A stretch of DNA of 64,000 nt from Flammula alnicola (lineage: Eukaryota > Basidiomycota > Agaricomycetes > Agaricales > Strophariaceae), in NCBI GenBank assembly GCA_015499995.1, contig JADNRV010000009.1, positions 496,001 through 560,000 on the forward strand, written 5' to 3'. Made by a program: the position numbers and the translations under genes. Shown in pieces: positions 36,829 through 47,648 of the stretch (positions within the stretch are counted from its first letter, which is position 1; each line of letters opens with the position of its first letter). Below the pieces are notes generated by a model that saw only the letters and a list, made by a program, of their open reading frames with translations, searched no databases and was not told where the DNA came from.

Positions 36829-37194
36829 TTGTTCTGATTGTTTTCGTTCTCACTCACTGTCAATAAATGTCATTTCTAACAATAATTACCAAGTCTCCTG
36901 ATAGTGATAAGGTCATCTTCCCGCCCTAGGCCCCATCACGTCCGCATCGGGAAGGTGGTGCCTTCGGCGGCATGCCTATCCCATGCTAAATACGGACGCG
37001 GCCCGCGCTCAACGGGCGGGAGCCGCATCCGTATTTGGCATTGGATGGCCGAATTCAAGGCACCACGTTGATAACCGTGTCTTATCACATGACCTTGCCG
37101 CTATCGGGAAGTCACTTAGTAATTATTATTAGGTGAGGGGAGGAATTAAGCGACATTTATTGACAGTGAGTGGGAATCAAAACAATCAGAACAA
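36829..37194. mobile_element. 366-bp foldback element (MITE-like) with 43-bp terminal inverted repeats
   Basis: The left end 36829-36871 (TTGTTCTGATTGTTTT ... AATAAATGTC) and the reverse complement of the right end 37152-37194 agree at 40 of 43 positions. Similarity continues inwards through most of both arms (for example AATAATTACCAAG against its inverted partner), and the centre is itself a strong palindrome at 36985-37039. The geometric centre of the element (about 37012) coincides with the centre of that palindrome, so the whole unit can fold into one long hairpin. No coding capacity. A target-site duplication is not clear; the flanks share only GATC. Confidence 0.8.
36985..37039. repeat. 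Central palindrome of the foldback element
   Basis: The arm GCTAAATACGGACGCGGC (36985-37002) matches the inverted arm GCCGCATCCGTATTTGGC (37022-37039) with two mismatches. The 19-base GC-rich spacer holds a further short inverted repeat (CCCG with CGGG). Its position at the exact midpoint marks the symmetry axis of the surrounding element. Confidence 0.8.
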
Positions 37195-37447
37195 GCGATC
37201 TTGGGAAAAAATTGAACACAGAGACAGAAAAACTGCAAAAATTATACATATTGGTCCTACTACCGCCTACACACCGCCTACTTACAATTAAGCGACATTT
37301 AATTAGACTTAAAGCACTTGACTACACGAAACCGCCCGAAGTGTCACATGGTGTGATTCAAGCTTCATGTAGATCTGAAACCTGATAACAGCCCCCGGCG
37401 CCTATTCTGTTGTTCGCTTTTCATACCCTTCTCGACTTGTGCTCACC
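37195..37447. promoter_or_regulatory. Upstream region of the giant P-loop gene
   Basis: 253 bases between the foldback element and the ATG at 37448. The element therefore sits within the likely promoter of the giant gene. No individual element can be assigned. Confidence 0.4.
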
Positions 37448-40400
37448 ATGGCCCACCCGAATCCTGAGCCACCCTCTATGGAGGATCTCCTATACATGCT
37501 AAACCATGTTTTTCTACCCCCAAAGCTACCCCAAGAAGATGATACCATGGCACACCGCGACGTCGCTCTTTGTGGCTTTGCGTATAATGCCTCCCGTGAA
37601 TTCGTTAGATTTCTGTCACAAAGTCAGCAGCAACAATGGTCTAGCATAAGCAAGATGCTCAAGACACTGCTCGAGACTACTCGAGACCTCGACAAAGATG
37701 TACTCGTCAAGGATATATTGCGCCTCGGGGACGGAGGTCAGTTTTACTGAGGTGTATGACGTTCTGCGTAGCTCACTCATCGTCCATCCTTATCCAGAAG
37801 TTCTTGTGTTTCACATCCACGCTCAAAATGCTGCTCTTATTCTACGCAGGCTCCGAGATACTATGATTTTTGAAGCCTTCGAGGTTTCACCAACTCCCGA
37901 GGCCATCATGGGCGCTGAGGGGAAGCTCATTTGCTCGTATCCCGGCCCCGCTGTGGAAATTCCCCTCTATGTCGCCCGTGATCTCTCATTCGTTGAACAG
38001 CTTGTTTCCTTCCTCGTTCATATGGACGTCGATCGGTTGGATGCAGAAGCGATGACAACCAAAGCCGGATCCAAAGTCCCCGAAACACGAGGCACGACCC
38101 ACCCACGATATATCACCCAGCTCCTCATTATGATACTTTACGGGATGGGGAAGGAAGCCAAAGTCAACCGTATCACGAAGCGCATTGCGGATGACGTTTG
38201 TTGGGACAATGCTAGAAACCCTTGGCGGAGGTCGTCACTTTGGCTTGTGCTCCGCGTAGCCATCCAAACAACCGCCAACTCCCGTGAGACCTACAAGGCA
38301 TTCATGGTGTTCTTGCAGGTTGAACTTCTCCGACTGTTTCTCGACCACGATCTTCCCAGCGAGCTACTCCACGCCGCTAGGGTCAAGACAAGCAGGCGGG
38401 TTCATAAGCTCGGCGCCTCTGCATCTCCACGCCTCTTGCAAGAGGTAAAGGCCGTCAGTCGAGCGATAGAGCAGCGTCTTCAAGCGAGATGGTCCGAAGA
38501 GCAGCGTCTACAAGCTGTGTCTCCATCCTATACCCCACATTCCCCTGCCATCCAAAAGGACACTACGATCACTCTCCTTGAATCCCGCGCCTATCTCATG
38601 AAAATCATGCAACCCGATCCTCACGCGCACACCTTCATTGCGTTCCATCCGTCCCACTTCCCTCGTCTTCGCGACACTGATAATTTTGATCATTTCTATG
38701 GCGAGGGGTTGACCAAAGCTGCTCAAGCTGACCCTTACGTTGCCCTAGCCGACTTCGAATTTCTTGTTCAGGAACGATTGGATGGTTGGGTTATGGAAAA
38801 CAGTCAATATGAGTCTGCATGCACGACATTGGAATCTTGCTTTGAACAGTATATCTCCGCCGCCAAAACGCACTACTCATCCAACCCAGAGGCCGAGTCA
38901 CTCATGATTTTGACGATCATGGAGCTCTGGGTCGCGCTTGATACCGTTGCCGTCATCCACTGTCCACTTCTTTTGTCCTACTCTCCTGAGATTCCAGCCT
39001 CGGTTTTGGATCCCCTCCTCCTTCGCCGAGCGAAATCCATCGAACGCGCTGCCCGAATACAACTCTACCTACGCCGCCGATACTCTAATGCCACCATTGC
39101 AACCTCCATATACTCTGATCAGCTGGACGATACTACTTTCGCCGTGCGTTATTTTCGAGAGTCGCCTTCCCTGCGGGCCGTCAAAGCCTCTATTGAGCGG
39201 GCTGCGGCGGATATCCGTGAAAAAAAGCGCGTAGAACTCCAGCAAATGAACGCGAGCCATGTGTCGCTAACCGAGCAGATTGCCGGACTTAGCTGCCAAT
39301 ACTACGAAGTCCGCGGATGGTCCAGACATTCCAATTCATGCTCCAAGTGCGAGCTCCAGAAGAATGCTGATCGCCTGCGTATCTCCGTTCACGAGTGGCC
39401 CCTGCCGACTCATCCTCTGGAGTCTGAAGCCATAATCTTTGAGCTCAAATGTCCTCCGGTATTCGCCATCTGGAGGACGCGGACATACCAGATCCTTCGC
39501 GACATAAGCATGGCTCACGTCAGCGCTCAGTCAAAGTTCACTCCTCATGCTCTCCTCGAGGATTACCAAGGACTTGCAGCCTGGTCGAAGAAGGGCACGT
39601 CAGGCCGCATCATCTTTGGATCCGAGACGAAGTCATTTCTCAGAACCCACTACCGCGATGTCAAGATTCCCGCTGACGAAGATAGCGTTTGTGTCAACAA
39701 TGGCCTGCGCTTTAGGTTGCATGATAGTTTGAAAGGAGAACATGTGCTTTCGTCCTTCAATGTCAGTTTTGATTCATACTGCACACTTCGACTCCCTGAG
39801 GATGGGGAAGGATTATACCGGCATCTCCAGTATGCTGTGGCACACACAACGCACACGCACAACGAAACCATCGTCAATCAGGGAGATTGTCCCATGAATC
39901 TGAGCATGCATGAACACCTTGCTTTCTCCAACCTTCGCTGCGGATCCCAGCTGCAATGGAAGAACATCGCCCGTGAGCTTCGCACGAATGTGTTGACGTT
40001 CTCTCGGGAGGAGGTTCATACACTCTTGATGCAAGCAGCCTGGCAGATAGGACCCCTTTCTGATGACGACTTGATCAGAAAATGGCATTTCGAACTTGGA
40101 GTGTCGGATTTCGGTCTTGTTTTGATTCGAGAGGCTGTGGACCTCTTATCGCGCATTGAAGCCAATTGGATGGAAGGAACGACAGTCAAGAGCATCAGTA
40201 TGTCTCTTGTTTCACTGGACAAATAAGTAAAACATCACGTTGACCTCCTTATTTAGTTTATCTCACGAGCCGCCTTCTCGCTTCCACTGCAGATGCCCAG
40301 GGCCAAGTGCGGCAGAGTGGATACGCACTGTTGCGCAAAGCTCGGTCGGTAACGCATAAGTGGATGCGCGAGATAGTGCATAAGCTTCAAGATGCCGTGA

Positions 40401-43400
40401 GCGATGACGAGGCTAATGAGCTTCAGAGACGTGCCTGCGAGATGGCTGCGACCTGCCGGGCAACCTTCGATGTCGACACTGGGACTCATCTTGACGCCCT
40501 CCTTCGCTCTTCGGAAGACGTTGCCATTCTTGCCGAGTGCGCCATCATAGTTCATGACAACATGCCACCTCATTTTTCCCACACACCCGTGGACTTTCAG
40601 AAATTGCTACATCGAGATCGCCGACTCTCTCATCTCCTGGAGTCACCTCTTAACGAGCTCATTCATGCCGATCGATGCGGATTAGACACCGCCATCAAAT
40701 GGGTTTGGTCGGAGTACCGTCGCGGAAATGGAGGGTGGCAGCAGTTGGACGAGCCCAACTCGCGATGGCTGACGTCGTTCACTGCTCCCTTGCCTGGTCA
40801 GCGAGCTCAACAGATTCATTACAACATGCTGGAAGGGAAATTGCTGGTGGACGGGAAACCGCTAGGACGTCTCCCTCGAGAGATTGTTGGTCATTCAACT
40901 TACAGACGGATCTTCGGCCAGGTATGGATGTTTTTGCGATTTGGTGTGAATAGGCTCACCTCCCTGTATCCAGAAAATTTTGGACGTCATCCCTGCTGAT
41001 ATGCCTGGGATGGACTACGTGACTCGATCTCTGATCTATGATTATCAGGTATACTGTTTCCATACTTCTTTGTTATAGTGTCGGTCTAAAGCAGACGGTT
41101 GCAATAGGTTTTCTTCGCTCTTCGTGGCAGCCCTCAAAGTCTCATTATACGCGCACGAAAATCTTCAGGCCAAGTGTTCGAACTGGTTCCCCATAATGTT
41201 CTCCGGGCAGATTTTCCTACCTTTTTTGCCACGGAACACACTCATTGGATGGACGTTCGCAGCGGCGAAGTCGAATTTCGACCCCTTGATCGGTTATGGG
41301 TCCAGTCCTCTCAGAATTGGCGGCTTGTCTTCTCACCAGACGGTCCTTCTAAGATGACCCAACGTACACCAGAAACTCGTTACCTCATTGACATCCGAAG
41401 TGGGACATTCCAGGGCATAGCCGCACGTATTCGTCCTTTGGAGTATTCGGAATATCTGACCATTGTCTACGATGTTCAATCGGACAGCCACACGGACACC
41501 GTCTCGATCGAACTACCTCGATTCCGGCTTTCTTTTTTTTGAGTAGTGGGGAGCTGGAATCGAAGAATATGCTGGGTATGGTGATCGACGAGAACCAGTG
41601 CACAGGGACCATGGTCGGACTGAGCAGCCAGCTCGTCCTTCGCCATAAAGACCCGAGATTTGCAGCTCTCCCTCGATCGCGCTGTGTGCTCATACCCCAC
41701 GGCAGCGTGGACTTCACCCTCTCCCCAGATCACAATCACGTCCGCGTGAACATTGACACCCGCAGCAATTTCATGCGTCAAGTTATGTGGTACAAATACG
41801 AGATCGACTCCGATCTTGGGTTACTCGTTAGCAACGTCAACCTCACTAGTCGGCTCTACAGGATCTACTTGCATGCTTTGTGCAGCCATCCTCTCCCAGA
41901 CCCTTTGACCAGCCAGACAGGCACCGATCACGCGCTGCAGGAATTGGGCGCCGCTGGCTGTTTCTCGTTCCAGAGGCTGACGGAGGCTGATGTCAAGCTC
42001 CTTCGGCTCATCGGAAACATCACTCCTCCTCGGCATTACTATCCGAAGCACCTTCGCGCCATGCAGACGACCAAGTGGTCTCCTCAACTTCCAGCCCTTT
42101 CTCAGCAGGGCATGTTCGACTCCGCCGTGCGCAGCATCCTGCAATATGCGCAATCCCTAACCATCTTCGCTGAGCCAAAAGAAAGAGGAGTTGACCTTGA
42201 CTACAAGCTTGACTGTGATTCCTTCTTGATGACACGTGCGACGGGGAGGAACGCTGTCTACTACGAGGGCGGTGTCAATATATCACTGGATTTCGATAAA
42301 AGACATGATTCTCGAGATTCTCCTCATATCACTGGCCATGACTCTGATGGGATTGAGGCCCTGAACACCTCGCGGTTGGTGTACGCTTGGCCTGTAGGCC
42401 TTACTCGCCCTCTCGAGACCTCTGAGCTTCTCGAGGCCTTCAAAGAGTGGCGCCACATGAGCGGACTTATCCCAGACCAATCTTTGATTTATACCCAAGA
42501 ATGGCTGCACCTTGATCTATCCGCAAAATGGCTTAGTCTCTATGATCTCTGTCGTCGAACAGGGCAACATATCTCAACGAAGTTTGAGTTGGTGTTTTCG
42601 TTCGCTGCTCTGGCTTATAGCAAGCCAAACCTTCGGAAATATATTCCCATCCTACTAGCCGTAGCCACTATACGCAGGCCATCATTTGTTGATCCACCCC
42701 GACATTCGTCCTATGACCTGACAGATGGGTTTGAGCCCCTTCGGAAACGGGTGCGGAGTATGATTGTTTCGGGAACCTACCCTCTCGCCAGCAGCCCTGC
42801 TGGGCAGCTCTTGCGAGAACCGAATGAGACTGCAAGAGCCTTCCGTTCTCGACAATCCATGTATCACGAGGACATTACTCAGCGTAGAATCAATAATGCA
42901 GCAGACTATTTGATGAACCAGTGGCCCTGTTCCACTCCACGATCCCCTTTCTATCAAACCGACGATTCAAGCTGGTTCAACACCGAAGGGATCATGACCA
43001 ATGTCACGGAATACTTCGCGAGCTGTTCTCGCAATACGGACCTTCGCTCATTCGCTTCTCAGGTCACAACGATGCTCCAGGAAAACTACATAGCCTCACC
43101 ATTGACAGGTGGACGGATTCCCAGATTCCGTTTTGTCCCCCAGTTTGACATCAGCTATGGTCGACTTGACTCCCCTTGTACCTTAGCAAACCTTCTTTCC
43201 AGTCGTATGAATTCTGCTCCAGCGAGTTCTACCCGCAAGTTTGGAAAAGAGGCGCCCGTCAATCCCAGACAGCTTGGCCAACCCATTGACACCAGCGATT
43301 TAGAGAATCTCGTCTCACAATTTCAGCGCAACAGTCCCTCTGTGCTCGCTCAACTGTATAGCGAGCGTCTCGAAAGAAGCCGGAGAGAATTACATGGCCA

Positions 43401-46400
43401 GCAGCCTTCCATGTTTCCCGAGGATGTACCTCCCTTTCATGTCTGTCTTGCATATCGGGACCAGTGCCAGAGTCGCTTGCACGAAATTTCATCTTCAATC
43501 CGATCTACTTTGGCGCCTTCAACCACAACAGAAATTGTCCTCGCGGATGCAGGGTTGTGGCCTCGCATTCATCCCCGTTCCATATTACATCCCCTGGCGT
43601 CCACAGCCAGCATTCGGCTCACTCCAGAATGGGCCGAGAGTTTGACCGACTTTGCTGAGGTCTTCATCGAGTACCAGCATTCCCAGCGGCTGGTGGCATA
43701 TGCCCTTCACTCAGAAGCCGACAATTTCTTTAAGGAGCTCGACAGCGCATCATTCAACCGATCAGATGCAGAGAGGAATCCTGACTGGCTATTGATACAG
43801 GTAAGAATGAATTGTCACTGGCATACTGAGCTTAGTTTCCTGACTGCATTGAATTATTTTCAGATTCAAGGAAACTTCATTACCCGTGCGGTCCAGTCTC
43901 GTGTTGCGCGAGAGATGATAACACCCTCCTCGAGACAGCACACGGTTCTCCAGCTCAACATGGGAGAGGGAAAATCTCATGTCATTGTGCCTCTTGTAGC
44001 GGTGGCCCTGGCTGACTCGCACAAGCTCGTTCGAGTTGTTGTTTTAAAGCCTCTTGCAGGTCAAATGTTCCATCTACTCGTCGAGCGCATTTCTGGTCTT
44101 GCCAATCGTCGAATCTTCTACCTTCCATTCTCCCGTGACGTAACAATGAACGTGCGTCAGATCCAGCATATTCGAAATCTTTTCCAGGAGTGTGCTCGCG
44201 TTCAAGGAGTCTTAGTGGCGCAGCCAGAACATATCCTTTCTTTCCGGTTGATGGTAATTGATCGAATGCTTTCTTCGGGCTCTCCTCTCGACCACGCGGC
44301 ACAGGAGTTGCAGGAGACGCAGGCATGGCTGACTTCCACTTCGCGAGATATTCTCGACGAGAGCGACGAACTTCTCCACGTTCGGTACCAACTTATCTAC
44401 ACTATGGATGAGCAGCAACCACTCGATGGCAGCCCGGATCGTTGGGCTACCTCGCAAAAGATATTCGACCTTGTGCGTCGCCATATAAGGCAGCTTCACG
44501 ACGAATTTCCTGAGCAGGTTGAGCTTCTCGAGCACCGTGGGGTGGAGGCTTATGCAGGAGAGTTCTCCCATGTTCGTCTGCTTGGAACCTCGGCTTCTCA
44601 GAAACTCGTTTCCCAAATTGCCCAAGATGCCTTAGACGGAGCGCTTGACAGCCTAACTTTTGTTGGTCTCAGCGCGCAGCCTCATCTCCGTACTGCAGTC
44701 CTCCGCTTTATCAAGGATCACAGTGTCGACCGTGAAACGTACCTCAGTGTCGAACATTTCTACGGAAAATCTGTTCTCTGGAAAGGCCTCCTCCTACTTC
44801 GCGGTCTCCTTGCACATGGTATCCTGGTATATGTTCTTAGTCAACGACGTTGGAGAGTGGACTATGGACTTGACTTGAAACGCTCACTGCTTGCTGTTCC
44901 TTACAGAGCTAAGGTATTTCTCACACCTTTCTAACTTCCACTTAAGGAATTTTAATCACGCCATATGCTACAGGATATGCCCAGCTTACGGAGCGAGTTC
45001 GGTCATCCAGACGTAGCCGTTTGCCTGACGTGTTTGAGCTACTACTACGGAGGTCTCACTCTCTCCCAAGTGCGAGAATGCTTTGACCTTCTCATCAAGC
45101 TCGACAATCCTCCTCTAGAGTACGAGAAGTGGGTCAAACGGGGCGGAAGAGACATTCCTGTGTTGCTTCGCCAGCTCATAGGGGTGAACACGAAGGATGT
45201 GCAGACGTTTACAAGTGATGTTGTTCCTATCTTCCAGCATAACCAAGCCGTCGTCGACTTCTTCCTTTCACAAGTTGTTTTTCCCAAGGAGGCCAAAGAG
45301 TTTCCTTCCAAACTGGGCACGTCTGGATGGGATTTGGCGGAGCACAAGCCTAACTTCACCACTGGTTTCAGCGGAACAAACGACAACTCTGATTTGCTAC
45401 CCACGTCGATCACTCAGAGCGACCCCGTCAATCAACTACGAACAAACGCTCAAGTTCTCAGGTATCTGCTTCGACCCGAGAACGACAGGTACATCTGCAC
45501 CGAAGGCGCAAAAGGACAACCATGTTCAGTGACGGAGTTTTTGGAGTTACTGGTTCGGGAGTCGCAGCAGGTCAGAGTTCTGCTTGACGTCGGGGCCCAG
45601 GTTAGCTCGTATTGTTATGAATTAAACGATATTCTAACTGTAATTATAGATGCTGGAAATGACGAACCAGCAGTTGGTCGAGCACTGGTTATCGTTAAGG
45701 CAGGACGTTGCGGCAGGTGTGTTCTTCGATGATGCGGACAAGTTGTTGGTTCTCAGTCGGGATGGCGTGGTTGAACCACTCTACTCATCACCTTTCTTTC
45801 AACTGCTTCATCAATGTGTCATCTATCTCGACGATGCGCATACGAGGGGAACCGACCTTAAGCTTCCTGTTAACTTTCGAGCTGTGGTAACACTTGGTCC
45901 CAAAGTCACAAAAGACAGGTTGGTTCAAGGTACGTTGCTGGTTTGCCCCTCTACTGTTAAACCATTGACACGTAAAAACATTCAGGCTGCATGCGGATGC
46001 GAAAGCTAGGTCAAGGGCAATCCATCATCTTCTGCGCTCCTCCCGAGGTGGACAGGAGCATACGAGAGGCCGAAAACATCGGTTCATTATGCCCAGTAAA
46101 GGTCATCGACGTTCTCAGCTGGGTGATGTCGAAGACATGCACCGACATCGAACATCACACACCCCATTGGGTCCAACAGGGTGTTGACTATCACAATAGA
46201 CGAAAAGCAGACGACGCATTTTCTGCCTCTGAAGCGGACGTTGAACTTCTGAAACACGCTTGGCTTCAACCCGCAGCACGATCCCTGGACGAAATGTATG
46301 GTTTCATGACCAAATACACCTCCAACTCGGTCAACGACATTCCAGCCATGCGCGAGCGCCTTCGCCTGCTCGGAGTCACAACGGTGCGCGATGCACAAAT

Positions 46401-47244
46401 GGAGGAGGAGCAGGAAAGGGAGGTCAGTCATGAGGTCGAGCAGGAGCTACAGCTGGAGAGACCCCCCAGAGTCCCGCCTGCTGTGCATCACCTGGACGAA
46501 GAAGTTCGGCGCTTTGTCCGACAGGGTACCATCCGCCCCAACTCCGACATCTTCTTCCCTCTCATGACCCCGCTCCGTTCTGAATCCGACGCGCTCAGTC
46601 CTCAGAAGCGATGGTCGAGACAACTTCTGGCTACTCGAGACTTCATGACCACAACGAAGAACGGAAAAGAGAAATCTGTTCTCACCGACTATCTGCGTCC
46701 CGTCAACTGGATTGTCTCACATGTGCTTAGGGATGGAAGCTTGATTCTCGTCGTGATGAGCCCATATGAAGTCAATATTCTTCTTCAGGATATTCGCGCA
46801 AGCAAGGTCGTACGCCTGCATATGTTTGCGCCCCGCACCACTCAGACGATGAAACCATTCGACGACCTCACGTTCTACTGCGTCCCACCGTTACCGCCCG
46901 GAAATACTGCTTTGGCATCCCTGTCTCTGGATATACGGTGTCAGCTCAACATCTGGGCTGGCCAACTCTATTTGGACAAATATGAGACGTACCTCCGTCT
47001 GTGCCTGCTTTTGGGCATCTCCTGGAGTGAAGAAGGGGGTTACGGTTCAGTAGAGATGGATCGATTTGTTCCGGAAAGAGGACGGGCTGGGGAGATGGTG
47101 GACGTATGCCTGTTCAACAAGAGTCCATTGGCATTGCTGAAGACGTTGTTTGGGTTGAGGAGGAAGGGCATGAGCTATGAGCTGACGCACATGGGGAAGA
47201 TTCTGAATGCTCGCCTGCTTTTACGAGAAGACTTTGAGGAGTGA
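37448..47244 (+). CDS. Giant DUF6606-DUF3638-DUF3645 protein with SecA-like P-loop (about 3,130 residues)
   Basis: Very large fungal protein of unknown molecular function. Exons: 37448-40197, 40257-40921, 40974-41048, 41108-43800, 43864-44913, 44974-45600, 45650-45929 and 45986-47244. The N-terminal part (HIHAQNAALILRRLRD, then HPRYITQLLIMILYGMGKEA and ITKRIADDVCWDNA) is DUF6606-like. At about residues 2090-2100, LQLNMGEGKSHVIVPLVA holds the NMG motif of DUF3638 together with a GEGKS P-loop. Downstream are PLAGQMFHLLVERISGL, LVAQPEHILSF and LDESDELLHVRYQLIY, the latter like a Walker B/DExD box. The order P-loop, Q-PEH, DES-DE resembles a superfamily 2 ATPase. The C-terminal part, QCVIYLDDAHTRGTDLKL, is DUF3645-like. 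Two frame breaks: one extra base near 37736 and one missing T in a T8 run at 41533-41540. The intron at 43801-43863 is 63 nt and frame-neutral. After correction the sum is 3133 codons. Confidence 0.9.
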
Positions 47245-47648
47245 TCTGTTTGACGGACCAGTAAGAGAGAGGTGTGTCGTCTAATATAACCTCATTACGA
47301 TCTGAGTAATTTCTAATTTATAATGTTTCTAAGGTTCAGGACAAGTTCAGGATAGTTACCTACTATGGCCCTTTGTGTCGTTGGGTGATGTATAGCATAC
47401 GAACTTCGTCGTACAATATGTCAATCTCTCATCCGAACAAAATGCTACAAAAGAAAAAGGACGCAGAGATGTTCAACGAAATAGGTTGAATTACCAGTTC
47501 CAAATGGTACAACTTAATAATTTCTACATGATAGTACAACCACAGATACAGTTCCAAAGACGTACGACACACGTAAGGGAAATAGAGCAAGAACTAAGGA
47601 AGGAATAAGTACATACTGTACATAAGTGTTAGAAAAGCAAAGTCAAAA
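47245..47648. other. Convergent 3' region
   Basis: Between the ends of the giant gene (+) and glycoprotein copy B (-). A/T-rich, with no coding potential. Confidence 0.5.

Noticed and set aside
36829..37194. Foldback element as an RNA gene or tRNA-derived element
   Set aside because: The symmetry spans the whole unit with terminal inverted repeats, and there are no box A/box B motifs.
43801..43863. In-frame segment inside the 1131-codon ORF of the giant gene
   Set aside because: It is a 63-nt GTAAGA...TTTCAG intron that happens to be open. The junction IQ-IQGNF is cleaner.
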